A DNA stretch of 64,000 bases. It comes from Dyadobacter crusticola DSM 16708. Lineage in GTDB: Bacteria; Bacteroidota; Bacteroidia; Cytophagales; Spirosomataceae. Every line of letters starts with the position of its first letter. Positions within the stretch are counted from its first letter, which is position 1. Shown here one piece after another: positions 27,533-36,682 of this stretch. The stretch spans positions 682,001 through 746,000 of the forward strand of contig NZ_JNJB01000001.1 of NCBI RefSeq assembly GCF_000701505.1, given 5' to 3'. The notes beneath the pieces are model-generated. The model was not told the origin of the DNA and ran no database searches. It was given only the letters and a program-made list of their open reading frames with translations. The translations under genes and the position numbers were made by a program.

Positions 27533-28528
27533 ATGAAATTCAATCGATATCATCAACAGGATATAACCAACTCAACATTTCTGATTACCGGAGGCGCTGG
27601 ATTTATTGGATCTAATCTGGTAGATTATCTGTCTCAGCATCAAGCTCAGAGGATTCTAATCCTGGACAATTTATCAACGGGCTATTTAGAAAATATATCT
27701 GAATTCATAGAAAACGGTCAGGCTGAGTTAATAGAAGGCGATATTAGAGACTTCGACACCTGCCTTCGTGCAATGCAAGGTATAGATTACGTCCTCCACC
27801 AAGCCGCGCTGGGCTCGGTGCCGCGCTCAATTAATGACCCTATTACTACAAATGATGTGAATATCACCGGATTTTTGAACGTGCTACAAGCCGCTAAGGA
27901 ATCCGGAGTAAAGCGAATGGTGTATGCAGCATCCTCATCCACTTACGGCGATAGTCCATCGCTTCCCAAGAAGGAGGAAATAATCGGGAACCCGCTGTCC
28001 CCTTACGCTGTCACCAAATATGTGAACGAATTATATGCTGATGTTTTTTCCCGGACATACGACTTTCATAGCGTAGGTTTGCGATATTTCAATGTTTTCG
28101 GTCCAAAACAAAACATCAATGGACCTTATGCTGCTGTAATCCCTTTATTTATCACTCAGGTTCTTAAAGGAGAGAGTCCTACAATCAATGGAGACGGACT
28201 TACATCTCGTGACTTCACATTTGTCTCAAACGTTGTTCAGGCAAATATAAAAGCTCTGCTGTCGCAAAATATAGACAAACACCAGGTGTTTAACATTGCC
28301 TGTAACGAGCAAACAACCTTGCGCGAGCTAGTGTCAAGCATCACCCATGAGCTAAACAGTCCTTTGCAAGCTAGTTTTGTTCAGGAACGCAGAGGTGATG
28401 TCAAGCACAGTTTGGCTGATATTTCGAAAGCGAGATCAGGTCTCGGCTATAATCCGGAAACACTGTTTCGGGAAGGGTTGAAAGAAACAATTTCCTATTT
28501 TAAAGGCGTGGTTGGCCAACATGGGTAA
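27533..28528 (+). CDS. UDP-N-acetylhexosamine(uronate) 4-epimerase (TviC/WbpP-like)
   Basis: A 331-aa extended SDR epimerase. The NAD site is FLITGGAGFIGSNLVDYL at about residue 17. The catalytic Ser and Tyr/Lys are in ASSSTYGDS and SPYAVTKYVNELYA. The segment GLRYFNVFGPKQ is typical of the WbpP/TviC group, which inverts C4 of UDP-GlcNAc or UDP-GlcNAcA. It follows the dehydrogenase by 27 bp and is overlapped by 8 bp by the next glycosyltransferase. Confidence 0.92.
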   Translation: MKFNRYHQQDITNSTFLITGGAGFIGSNLVDYLSQHQAQRILILDNLSTGYLENISEFIENGQAELIEGDIRDFDTCLRAMQGIDYVLHQAALGSVPRSINDPITTNDVNITGFLNVLQAAKESGVKRMVYAASSSTYGDSPSLPKKEEIIGNPLSPYAVTKYVNELYADVFSRTYDFHSVGLRYFNVFGPKQNINGPYAAVIPLFITQVLKGESPTINGDGLTSRDFTFVSNVVQANIKALLSQNIDKHQVFNIACNEQTTLRELVSSITHELNSPLQASFVQERRGDVKHSLADISKARSGLGYNPETLFREGLKETISYFKGVVGQHG

Positions 28529-29693
28529 GATCAAATTACTTAGAATCTCGACCGAAACTTATTCGTTGCGTTTATTACTGAAGGGACAGCTCAAATACAT
28601 GTCGGAAAATGGCATGGACGTCTACATGGCTGCTACCCCAGATTCGCATGTCCCAGAGTTGGAGCGAGACCAGAATGCGAAATTTTTCCCGCTTCCACTT
28701 TCACGTGAACTGACCCCGGTTAAGGATCTGATAGCACTATTTCATACAATTAGGCTGATCAGGGAAATCAAACCTGACATCGTTCACACGCATTCTCCCA
28801 AAGCTGGGACGGTGGGCATGTTGGCTGCTGTTTTGTGTGGGGTTCCGGTCAAAATCCACACTGTCGCGGGCTTGCCTTTAATGGAAGTAAATGGTGCTAA
28901 AAGAGTTCTGCTCAACTGGGTTGAGAAATTCACGTATTGGTGCGCAGACTGGGTACTACCTAATTCCCAGGAGCTAAGAATATTCATTTTGAAAAACTTG
29001 TTACCCGATGACAAAAAAGTGATTGTTCTTGGAAATGGAAGCAGTAATGGAATAGATCTCAACTACTTCGCCAGAACGAGTTCCGTAGTGGAAGACGCCA
29101 ATAGGTTCAAGCTGGAACGAGGGATTCAGCCTGACGACATTGTGCTCGGATTTCTGGGCAGATTGGCTTTCTACAAAGGTGTTAACGAACTTGTGAAGGC
29201 TTTCCTCCTCTTAAAAAGTAAACACACCAGGCTGAAACTTTTACTTATCGGCGCGCCCGAAGAACTTAACCCACTCCAAGCGACAACGGAAAGCGAGATC
29301 GAGAATAATCCGTCCATTATAGCTGTGGGACATCAAAAAGACGTACGGAGCTTTTTAATAGCATCTGATATTTTTGTCTTTCCAAGTTACAGGGAGGGTT
29401 TCCCGCAGGCACTTCTTCAGGCTAGTGCAATGGGGCTTCCTTGTGTTGCAACCAATATAAATGGATGCAACGAGATGATTGAAGATGGGAAAACCGGATT
29501 TCTCATAGCGCCTAAAAGTGCGGAAGCGATTGTATCTGCATGCGAGAAGCTAATAGAGAATCGCCGAAAAAGTGAAGAAATGGGAAAATTAGCGCAAAAG
29601 TTTGTACTTGAAAATTTCGAGCAGCAATATCTCTGGAGAGTAATACGCGAATTCTACCAAACACAATATCAGATTAAAAAAAATAATATGTAG
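28521..29693 (+). CDS. Family 4 glycosyltransferase (GT-B fold)
   Basis: A 390-aa glycosyltransferase. The ATG at 28521 starts MGKIKLLRISTETYSL and overlaps the epimerase stop by 8 bp; a TTG at 28512 is less likely. It contains HTHSPKAGTVGMLAAVL in the N-domain and LGFLGRLAFYKGVNEL in the C-domain. The usual EX7E reads EGFPQALLQ, so the second Glu is Gln; this is known in some GT4 proteins and may be harmless. It likely uses the UDP-sugar made by the two preceding genes, which is inference from neighbourhood. Confidence 0.87.
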   Translation: MGKIKLLRISTETYSLRLLLKGQLKYMSENGMDVYMAATPDSHVPELERDQNAKFFPLPLSRELTPVKDLIALFHTIRLIREIKPDIVHTHSPKAGTVGMLAAVLCGVPVKIHTVAGLPLMEVNGAKRVLLNWVEKFTYWCADWVLPNSQELRIFILKNLLPDDKKVIVLGNGSSNGIDLNYFARTSSVVEDANRFKLERGIQPDDIVLGFLGRLAFYKGVNELVKAFLLLKSKHTRLKLLLIGAPEELNPLQATTESEIENNPSIIAVGHQKDVRSFLIASDIFVFPSYREGFPQALLQASAMGLPCVATNINGCNEMIEDGKTGFLIAPKSAEAIVSACEKLIENRRKSEEMGKLAQKFVLENFEQQYLWRVIREFYQTQYQIKKNNM

Positions 29694-29914
29694 GCTTATC
29701 GGTAGAATGCACAAACAGCTCCCTTTCAAGAGAATCAAAAAACCTCCCCTTTGAAGCATTTGCGATATAAGTTATTCTCACATAATTGTCTTGTTAATAA
29801 ATGAGACATGCCGAACATTCACTGTGAGGACCCGAATATTTTTTATTAGAGATTTTTAGATTATTATTGCATCTCTTTTGCACACGCTTTTAAACTATAC
29901 AATGCCGCACACAT

Positions 29915-30916
29915 ATGAATCAAACTTCTGTTTCTAACCGAAAGTATGTACATCGACTGCTGAGCAAAAATGCCTCTACCGATGAGATTCTGATAATCAC
30001 AAGCTATGATTACTTTCTCCAAAAAAATGACTTCAGGCATCTCAGAAGGATTTATAGAGAAATAATTCTAGTACCGCATTCATCCGACGACGATTATCTG
30101 ATCAACCACACAGTACGACCTTTACTAGATAAATTTGAAAAGGTCCATCTCGTCACCAATCCCCATTACGACAGAAGAAATAGGGTAATTTATGAATTGG
30201 TTGTGCGTAAAAACAAATCAATTCGTATCACAACTGTTTACGATTTTTGTGAAAAAAGCCTGAGAAAAGTTTATATCCCTGACGACATTTTGGAGACAAA
30301 TCCAAACTTGTCAACGATGCCCACTTTCGGAAAACGAGTAAGATATCCTAAGAAAATTATTGATGTCTCCATTTCCATTATTCTCTTTCTTCTCACATTT
30401 CCACTCTGGATTTTAAGTTACTTCCGCATCAAAATGCAATCTCCCGGGCCGATTTTCTATCGCCAGGAGCGTGTTGGGATGAATAATCAATCTTTTTTCT
30501 GTATTAAGTTCCGCTCTATGGGGCTGGACGCAGAGCAGAATGGCGCGTCGTTTTCTAAAAAGAACGATTCCCGTACATTCTCTTACGGTTCCTTTATGCG
30601 GCAGACGCGCATTGACGAACTACCTCAAATCATTAACATTTTCAGAAGAGACCTTTCACTGATCGGTCCACGGCCAGAACGTCAGGTTTTCACGGAGACA
30701 TTTGACGAAACAATCCCCTACTATAACATGAGGCATAACATCAAGCCGGGCATTACCGGGTATGCTCAGGTTATGTACTCCTATGGAGCCGGCGTTTTTG
30801 ATGCGCGGCACAAGTTGATGTATGATCTCTATTACATTAAGAACTGGACATTGTTCCTGGAATTAAGAATAATCCTGCTTACCGCAGTTGTGATTTTTGG
30901 AAAAAAGGGCAGGTAG
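29915..30916 (+). CDS. Phosphoglycosyl transferase starting repeat-unit synthesis (bacterial sugar transferase)
   Basis: A 333-aa membrane-anchored enzyme that moves a sugar phosphate from a UDP-sugar to undecaprenyl phosphate. The catalytic domain starts with the single hydrophobic hairpin KIIDVSISIILFLLTFP at about residue 147. It continues with FYRQERVG, FCIKFRSM, RRDLSLIGPRPER and KPGITGYAQVMY. The N-terminal 145 residues are soluble and lack the four transmembrane helices of WcaJ/WbaP. It thus has a short monotopic core with an extra cytoplasmic domain. A 221-bp gap precedes it and the first Wzi gene follows directly. Confidence 0.9.
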   Translation: MNQTSVSNRKYVHRLLSKNASTDEILIITSYDYFLQKNDFRHLRRIYREIILVPHSSDDDYLINHTVRPLLDKFEKVHLVTNPHYDRRNRVIYELVVRKNKSIRITTVYDFCEKSLRKVYIPDDILETNPNLSTMPTFGKRVRYPKKIIDVSISIILFLLTFPLWILSYFRIKMQSPGPIFYRQERVGMNNQSFFCIKFRSMGLDAEQNGASFSKKNDSRTFSYGSFMRQTRIDELPQIINIFRRDLSLIGPRPERQVFTETFDETIPYYNMRHNIKPGITGYAQVMYSYGAGVFDARHKLMYDLYYIKNWTLFLELRIILLTAVVIFGKKGR

Positions 30917-30958
30917 TAATTGCCTGTCACTTTGTTCCATCTTCTGACATCAACCCCG

Positions 30959-32380
30959 ATGAGGACCTTACTGCTGGGCTTTATTTTATTATCAGCCTGC
31001 TCCTCCAAAATATTTTCCCAGGATTCTACATTCTATTATTCCCTTGGGATTTCCGGTGCTGCCTCTACATCCAAAATACCTTTTTGGATGCATGCAAACC
31101 AGTTTGGCACAGTGCCTCAAGAGGGCTCTTTCGGGTTAGCTAAGGCTGCTTTTTACAAGATCTACAATCCAAATAACCCCCGCTTTTTCCAGTGGACTGC
31201 AGGTGCTGAGCTCATTGCAAGTGCAGGTAGAAAGTCCGACTTGTTCTTCTCGGATTTGTTTATAGGCGGAAGTGCAGGCCCATTTGAATTAAGCGTCGGT
31301 CAGCGGAAGGAATATATGGGTTTGTCCGACAGCCTGCTTAGTGTCGGAGGAGTAGCAATGTCCCCTAACTTCCGGCCTTATCCTAAAGTCGAAATCCGTA
31401 CCCGCCGGTTTGTCAAGCTTCTTCCATTCAGCGATATTCTTTCATTCAGGTTTTCTTACTCCGACGGTATTCTGGGCGCTGCAAATGTTCATTTCGGAAA
31501 TGTCCGTCGCGTGGAACAAACCTACCTGCATCAGAAATCCTTTTACATTAAACTTGGTGGTAAGAAACACCGGCTCAATTTTTTTGCGGGCTTCAACCAT
31601 CAGGCAATGTGGGGAGGTGAAGACAAGATTTTCACGGGCGGCCTCCAACCCAAAGAAGCTTACGGCTATGTTGTCTTCGGCAAACCCTGGGCCGCCAGCC
31701 GGGTTGGGAACCACTTCGGTACGATCGATGTCGCGGCGGAATGGAAAGGAAACAACTGGACTTACTTGCTTTACCGGCAAAGCATATACGAAGATGGTTC
31801 TCTCATCAACTTATCCAACCTAGCCGACGGTCTGAATGGACTAAGGTTCAAGCGAAATTCATCTGGCGCACCGGAGCGCGGCTTCCATATGAATACAATT
31901 CTGCTCGAATATATGTATACCAAAAATCAGGGCGGCGAAGTTTTTGATTTCACTACCGGCACATACGGCAGGGATAACTACTTCAACCATTATGTCTATG
32001 GCCAGGGCTGGTCTTATCGCGGCAGGAGTTTCGGGACACCGTTTATTCCTTCACAATCTATGGTGCGGAAAGAACTCCGGAATAATGCAGCATTATTCAC
32101 GCCAAACAACCGGCTACTCGCCTACCATGGCGCGATTTCTGCATCTTTCAATGATATCTTTTTCAACGTCAAAGGCAGCTACTCGCAGAATTTCGGCACA
32201 TACAATACTCCATTCTCAAGAACAATCAAACAAACTTCACTGCTTCTCGACATTTCTAGCCCGATTTTTGCTACCAAAAGCAACCGCCTCGCAATCATGC
32301 TTGCCGCAGATTTTGGAGAGTTATTTCCGAAGAGCGCAGCTGTTTTGCTTGGATGGAGAAAATCCGGTTTTATCCGATAA
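30959..32380 (+). CDS. Wzi-type outer-membrane capsule assembly protein, copy 1
   Basis: A 473-aa outer-membrane beta-barrel candidate. The ATG at 30959 gives a good signal peptide (MRTLLLGFILLSACSS to IFSQ); a TTG at 30920 would place 13 extra residues before it. Shared Wzi-family segments are FWMHANQFGTVPQEGSFG, IYNPNNPRFFQW, GFNHQAMWGGE, NHFGTIDVAAEW and FTPNNRLLAYHG. Wzi holds capsule at the cell surface in Gram-negatives. It is the first of three tandem paralogues in the same direction, 42 bp after the phosphoglycosyl transferase. Confidence 0.85.
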   Translation: MRTLLLGFILLSACSSKIFSQDSTFYYSLGISGAASTSKIPFWMHANQFGTVPQEGSFGLAKAAFYKIYNPNNPRFFQWTAGAELIASAGRKSDLFFSDLFIGGSAGPFELSVGQRKEYMGLSDSLLSVGGVAMSPNFRPYPKVEIRTRRFVKLLPFSDILSFRFSYSDGILGAANVHFGNVRRVEQTYLHQKSFYIKLGGKKHRLNFFAGFNHQAMWGGEDKIFTGGLQPKEAYGYVVFGKPWAASRVGNHFGTIDVAAEWKGNNWTYLLYRQSIYEDGSLINLSNLADGLNGLRFKRNSSGAPERGFHMNTILLEYMYTKNQGGEVFDFTTGTYGRDNYFNHYVYGQGWSYRGRSFGTPFIPSQSMVRKELRNNAALFTPNNRLLAYHGAISASFNDIFFNVKGSYSQNFGTYNTPFSRTIKQTSLLLDISSPIFATKSNRLAIMLAADFGELFPKSAAVLLGWRKSGFIR

Positions 32381-32431
32381 CTTTGATGAATTATCAATTG
32401 ATCAACGGAGGAATAACTTCTATATACTTAA

Positions 32432-33874
32432 ATGCCCGTTCCAGTTTGTCAGCGCCGAATCTGCTTATTTCTTTGTACATTTTGCTTTGTTTTAAGCGCT
32501 TATTCTCAAGACTCAACGCTTTATTATAAAGCCTCTATTTCGGCTGCAGGCGCCACTGCTCAGACTCCGTTCTGGCAATTTGCAAATCAGCACGGAAGTG
32601 TTCCATTGAGCGGAAACTTCGGATTGGCAGACATTGGCGTTTATAAGATCTTCAACCCCAACAACCCACGAACATTCCAGTGGAGCGGCGGTGTACAAGC
32701 TATTGCCAGTTACGGGAAAGCCGGTAACGTGTTCCTCTCCGACGCCTACCTGAGTGCAAAGTTCAATATGGTAGAAATCCTTGCCGGTCAGCAAAGAATG
32801 GTATCCGGGCTCATGGACACAACGATGAGCTCCGGTTCTCTGGCGATGGCAGGTAATGCACGCCCAATACCCCGGGTGCAGGTTTCCATACCCAAATATC
32901 TGCCGCTGTTTTTTACAGATAATATCGTGGCACTTAAATTTGCCTACTCCGATGGCTATCTGGGGGCCAGTATCATCAATTATGGAAGTGTCAGTCGCGT
33001 CCCGAGGTCCTATTTTCATCATAAAAGTCTGTACTTCAGAGTGGGTAAGCCCCAGGACAGGTACAAGGTTTACCTGGGTATGAACCACCAGGCTATCTGG
33101 GGTGGTGAGGCTGAAACAATGCCAATCCGTGAGCTTAGTCCGCCCAAGGCTTACCTTTATACCATTATCGGAAAAACTGTTGACTACCGCAAAATCGGAA
33201 ATCACTTCGGCACCGTAGATATAGGTGGAGAATGGAGGGGGAAAGAATGGTCGTATTTCTTGTATAGACAAAACATCTACGAATCCGGCTCTCTTTTTAA
33301 AGTAATCAACCTTTCCGACGGTCTGAATGGAATTAGTATGAAGCGCCTGAAACCTTTACCGAAGGGTGCAAAGTTTTTCGCATTCCGGTCTTTCCTGTTT
33401 GAAGTGCTTGGTACCAAAAATCAGACGAACAAGAACCCGCTTTCCGGCCTGGTTATCTTCGAAAAAGGTAATTATTACAACAGCTATTTATTTACCCGCG
33501 GCTGGTCTTATTATGGTAGTGGAATAGGTACTCCATTGATCCCGGCTGCCTCCCAGACGAGGCCGGATCTGCCGAGAAGCAGGTCTGAATTTACCAATAA
33601 TAATCGTGTGTGGGCGTTTCATACAGGAGTAACAGCGAGCTGGCTTGATTTGGAATGGGCATTTAAAGGAACATATTCCCGGAATTCAGGCTCATTTATC
33701 AGTTCATTTGATTCGGTTAAGCAACAGGCGTCGGTCATTTTGAGCGTGGAGAAAAGGCTGAGAATACTAAGAGGAAGCAGCATTTTCACAAGTGTTGCCT
33801 CTGACTATGGGGATTTGTACGGGCATTCAACAGGGCTGATGATTGGGTTTCGTAAAAGTGGTTTTCTGGACTAA
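32432..33874 (+). CDS. Wzi-type outer-membrane capsule assembly protein, copy 2
   Basis: A 480-aa paralogue of the preceding gene. The signal peptide ends VLSAYSQ, near residue 25. The same blocks appear with changes: FWQFANQHGSVPLSGNFG, IFNPNNPRTFQW, GMNHQAIWGGE, NHFGTVDIGGEW and FTNNNRVWAFHTG. The shared order and spacing show tandem duplication followed by divergence. It probably also binds surface polysaccharide. 51 bp separate it from copy 1. Confidence 0.85.
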   Translation: MPVPVCQRRICLFLCTFCFVLSAYSQDSTLYYKASISAAGATAQTPFWQFANQHGSVPLSGNFGLADIGVYKIFNPNNPRTFQWSGGVQAIASYGKAGNVFLSDAYLSAKFNMVEILAGQQRMVSGLMDTTMSSGSLAMAGNARPIPRVQVSIPKYLPLFFTDNIVALKFAYSDGYLGASIINYGSVSRVPRSYFHHKSLYFRVGKPQDRYKVYLGMNHQAIWGGEAETMPIRELSPPKAYLYTIIGKTVDYRKIGNHFGTVDIGGEWRGKEWSYFLYRQNIYESGSLFKVINLSDGLNGISMKRLKPLPKGAKFFAFRSFLFEVLGTKNQTNKNPLSGLVIFEKGNYYNSYLFTRGWSYYGSGIGTPLIPAASQTRPDLPRSRSEFTNNNRVWAFHTGVTASWLDLEWAFKGTYSRNSGSFISSFDSVKQQASVILSVEKRLRILRGSSIFTSVASDYGDLYGHSTGLMIGFRKSGFLD

Positions 33875-33978
33875 TTAGCATCGTCCAGCGGAAGTACAAT
33901 ATGAAAACCTAAAAGTTATAGTTATTTTTATGAGAAAGGAAACATTATACACATTCCGGAGCGTGTGAGGGTATATAT

Positions 33979-35451
33979 ATGAAATACTACTATTTTCTTT
34001 TGCTGCTTATACCTTCGATCGGATTTTCGCAGTACGACAAACAACCTGAAATATACACAGACTCGACAATCAACTACATAGAATTGTCGGGCATGGGAAG
34101 TAACAATGGACATACGCCCTTTTGGATTCATGCAAATCAGTTTGGTACTGTACCTGTAACTGGCCCCGCCGGAACTGCAAGGGCTGGAATTGAAGGGTAC
34201 TGGCCGCTCTCAGAAAATACCGGCAGGAATGTGTGGAGAGTAGGCGGCGGAGTGGAGGCAGTAGCTAACCTCGGCGAAACTTCAAAAGTACTTATACCCC
34301 AGTTGCATGCGACATTGAAATTCAAGAACTGGGAACTGTCTGTCGGACGGAAAAAGCAGTGGATTGGCCTGGCCGATTCCACGATCGGCTCCGGCTCTTA
34401 TGCATGGTCGGGGAATGCAATGCCGATCCCGAAAATCATCCTGGGTACCTCGCGCTTTGTTCCTGTTCCTTTTACAAAAAAATGGGTTTCCTTCCAGGCA
34501 TTTTATGCCGACGGCTTGTTCGAAAAAGGCAGACCGATCACCAGCGGTCTGAAATTGCACCAAAAATCGTTTTACCTTCGGATCGGAAAGCCGCATTCTA
34601 CTTTGAAACTGTACGGGGGTTTCAACCATCAGGTGCAATGGGGAGGAAGTTCCAAACATCTTAGCGGCGAAAACGGCAAGCTGCCCGACGGTTTTGCTAA
34701 CTACATCCACGCAGTTACAGGCGCAATTGGAGGCTCCGGTGATAATCTTACGCATTTTGACAGTACCAATCGCGTTGGTAACCACCTTGGCTCCATTGAT
34801 GCTGCAATGGAGATCGAGACGTATGGAATGAGCATCTTTTTGTACAGACAATTCGTATTCGAAGACGGCTCCTTATTTTATCTCACCACATTAAACGACG
34901 GTTTGTACGGGATCAGGCTGCGTAAGAAAAATTCGTACGGCGCCAATTTCGAAATTACAGAGGGTGTTTTGGAAATGCTCTATACCAAGAGCCAGGGCGG
35001 AGATGTGTTCGTCATCGGCGATGGAAAGCAACGCGGGCACGACGATTATTTTAATAACCAGCAGGTGCGCGACGGCTGGTCCTATTATGACAGAACAATC
35101 GGGACCCCTTTCATTCCACCAACCTCCCAGACGGTTTGGAAATACCCGCAGTACGCCGATAATTTCACCAGCAATAACAGGGTACTGCTTTACCACCTTG
35201 GCTTGCGCGGGACGCTATTCCGCAAGGTAGAGTGGCAGACCAAGTTCTCTTACTCCCATAATTACGGAACATACGCGTGGCGGTTTCTCGATGTCCCGAA
35301 ACAATTCTCCGGCTACATTGCCCTCCAAACCCGCCTTGACGTGCTTGGCGGGCTCACTGTCAAAGGAGCTTACGCGACGGATATAGGGGATTTGTACCGC
35401 AAAACACAGGGCTTCACCCTCGGCCTCCGAAAAGACTTTTCTTTTTACTGA
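33979..35451 (+). CDS. Wzi-type outer-membrane capsule assembly protein, copy 3
   Basis: A 490-aa, most diverged paralogue. The signal peptide is MKYYYFLLLLIPSIGFSQ. Blocks seen are FWIHANQFGTVPVTGPAG, GFNHQVQWGGS, NHLGSIDAAMEI, SYYDRTIGTPFIPP and FTSNNRVLLYHLG. The IYNPNNPR block of the other copies is replaced by YWPLSENTGRNVW. It ends the polysaccharide locus and converges on the HIT gene, with only 7 bp between stops. Confidence 0.85.
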   Translation: MKYYYFLLLLIPSIGFSQYDKQPEIYTDSTINYIELSGMGSNNGHTPFWIHANQFGTVPVTGPAGTARAGIEGYWPLSENTGRNVWRVGGGVEAVANLGETSKVLIPQLHATLKFKNWELSVGRKKQWIGLADSTIGSGSYAWSGNAMPIPKIILGTSRFVPVPFTKKWVSFQAFYADGLFEKGRPITSGLKLHQKSFYLRIGKPHSTLKLYGGFNHQVQWGGSSKHLSGENGKLPDGFANYIHAVTGAIGGSGDNLTHFDSTNRVGNHLGSIDAAMEIETYGMSIFLYRQFVFEDGSLFYLTTLNDGLYGIRLRKKNSYGANFEITEGVLEMLYTKSQGGDVFVIGDGKQRGHDDYFNNQQVRDGWSYYDRTIGTPFIPPTSQTVWKYPQYADNFTSNNRVLLYHLGLRGTLFRKVEWQTKFSYSHNYGTYAWRFLDVPKQFSGYIALQTRLDVLGGLTVKGAYATDIGDLYRKTQGFTLGLRKDFSFY

Positions 35452-35458
35452 TCTTAGC

Positions 35459-35848
35459 TCAAAGGTTTTCGCGGATCTGCGAAGCCAGACGCGCCAGCTC
35501 CTCCTGTGAAATGCTGATTTTTTTGGAAAAATCGGCGTCTTTCATGCTATTGAGCGGTATCAAATGGATGTGAACATGCGGCACTTCAAGGCCAATTACA
35601 CTCACACCAATGCGCATACAGGGCACTGTTTTTTCCAACGCTGGCGCAATGTTCTTTGCAAACAGCAACAATCCGGTATAAGTAGTATCATCGAGATCAA
35701 ACAGGTAATCGACTTCCTTTTTGGGTATTACCAAAGTGTGTCCTTTTGCAATTGGGAACGCATCCAGAAAGGCCAGGAAATCGTCATTCTCCGCAATCTT
35801 GTGAGCAGGAATTTCTCCGTTGACTATTTTTGAAAATATAGAAGCCAT
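35459..35848 (-). CDS. HIT family nucleotide-binding protein
   Basis: A 129-aa histidine-triad protein. The ATG at 35848 gives MASIFSKIVNGEIPAHKI, the conserved N-terminus of the HinT/Hit group; an upstream ATG that would lengthen it to 200 aa reads through the divergent promoter region into the DUF1080 gene and is rejected. The triad is HVHIHLIP near the C-terminus. Such proteins hydrolyse nucleoside phosphoramidates or dinucleotides in the cytoplasm. It is convergent with the third Wzi gene. Confidence 0.93.
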   Translation of the reverse strand: MASIFSKIVNGEIPAHKIAENDDFLAFLDAFPIAKGHTLVIPKKEVDYLFDLDDTTYTGLLLFAKNIAPALEKTVPCMRIGVSVIGLEVPHVHIHLIPLNSMKDADFSKKISISQEELARLASQIRENL

Positions 35849-35971
35849 GGTTGTTAGTTTAAAAAAATCAGGTCCGAATACCCACGCTGGCAGCCGAACT
35901 TTCGTTTGAAATAAGTATTTAAAAACCGAAAAGTACTTAATATTGCGATCTAAATTTTTAACAAACAAAAC

Positions 35972-36682
35972 ATGACAAGCAAGAATTGGAAAGCTTTCAG
36001 CAGAGCATCCCTGATCGCATTGATCGCTTTCGCTTCTACCACTAACAATGCAGAAGCGCAAAAAAAAGGCAAATGGGAAACGCTGTTTGACGGCAAATCA
36101 CTGAAAGGCTGGCATAGCTGGCAGTCAGATGAAGTATTGCCGCAATGGAAAATACAAGACAATGCAATTGTACTGACAGAGAAAGGCGGAAAAGACCTTG
36201 TTACTGACAAAGAATACGGTGATTTTGAACTTGAACTCGAATGGAAAATTGCAGAAGGCGGCAACAGCGGTATCATTTACCATGTAATTGAAGACAAGAA
36301 ATACTGCTGCCCATATTCAACAGGTCCTGAAATCCAGGTTTTGGATGATGTAAAACACCCGGACGCAAAATTTGGAAAGGAAGGAAACCACAAATCCGGC
36401 TCGCTCTACGATATGCTTCCTCCAAACGATTTCAAAGCTGTAAAGCCTGCCGGACAATGGAACAAAGCCAAAGTCGTGATCAAAGGCGGTCGCGGTGAAA
36501 GCTGGTTGAATGGTAAGAAAGTAGTTGATTTTCCAACTCAGGGTTCTGAATGGGAAAACCTTGTCTCGAACAGCAAATTCAAAACTTGGGAAGGGTTTGG
36601 CGCTGCGACAAAAGGAAAAATCGCATTGCAGGATCACGGCGATCAGGTTTCTTTCAGAAACATCCGCATCAGAGAACTATAA
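35972..36682 (+). CDS. DUF1080 (3-keto-disaccharide hydrolase-like) secreted protein
   Basis: A 236-aa protein with a signal peptide ending near residue 29 (NNAEAQ). The body is a concanavalin-like jelly roll of the DUF1080 family: WETLFDGKSLKGWHSW, GDFELELEWKIAEGGNSGI, GPEIQVLDD and the closing VSFRNIRIREL. Family members include 3-ketoglucoside hydrolases; many are of unknown role. It is a single-gene unit, divergent from the HIT gene, and its last 6 bp overlap the convergent helicase gene. Confidence 0.9.
   Translation: MTSKNWKAFSRASLIALIAFASTTNNAEAQKKGKWETLFDGKSLKGWHSWQSDEVLPQWKIQDNAIVLTEKGGKDLVTDKEYGDFELELEWKIAEGGNSGIIYHVIEDKKYCCPYSTGPEIQVLDDVKHPDAKFGKEGNHKSGSLYDMLPPNDFKAVKPAGQWNKAKVVIKGGRGESWLNGKKVVDFPTQGSEWENLVSNSKFKTWEGFGAATKGKIALQDHGDQVSFRNIRIREL

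Noticed and set aside
32513..33271. A 252-codon open frame on the minus strand inside Wzi copy 2, and a similar one at 34282-34851 inside copy 3
   Set aside because: Both lie antisense to conserved Wzi blocks with signal peptides. Their translations are rich in Cys, His and Arg without any known pattern.
35849..36061. 5' extension of the HIT gene to an ATG at 36061
   Set aside because: It would run through the divergent promoter region and into the DUF1080 coding region. The HIT family start fits the ATG at 35848.
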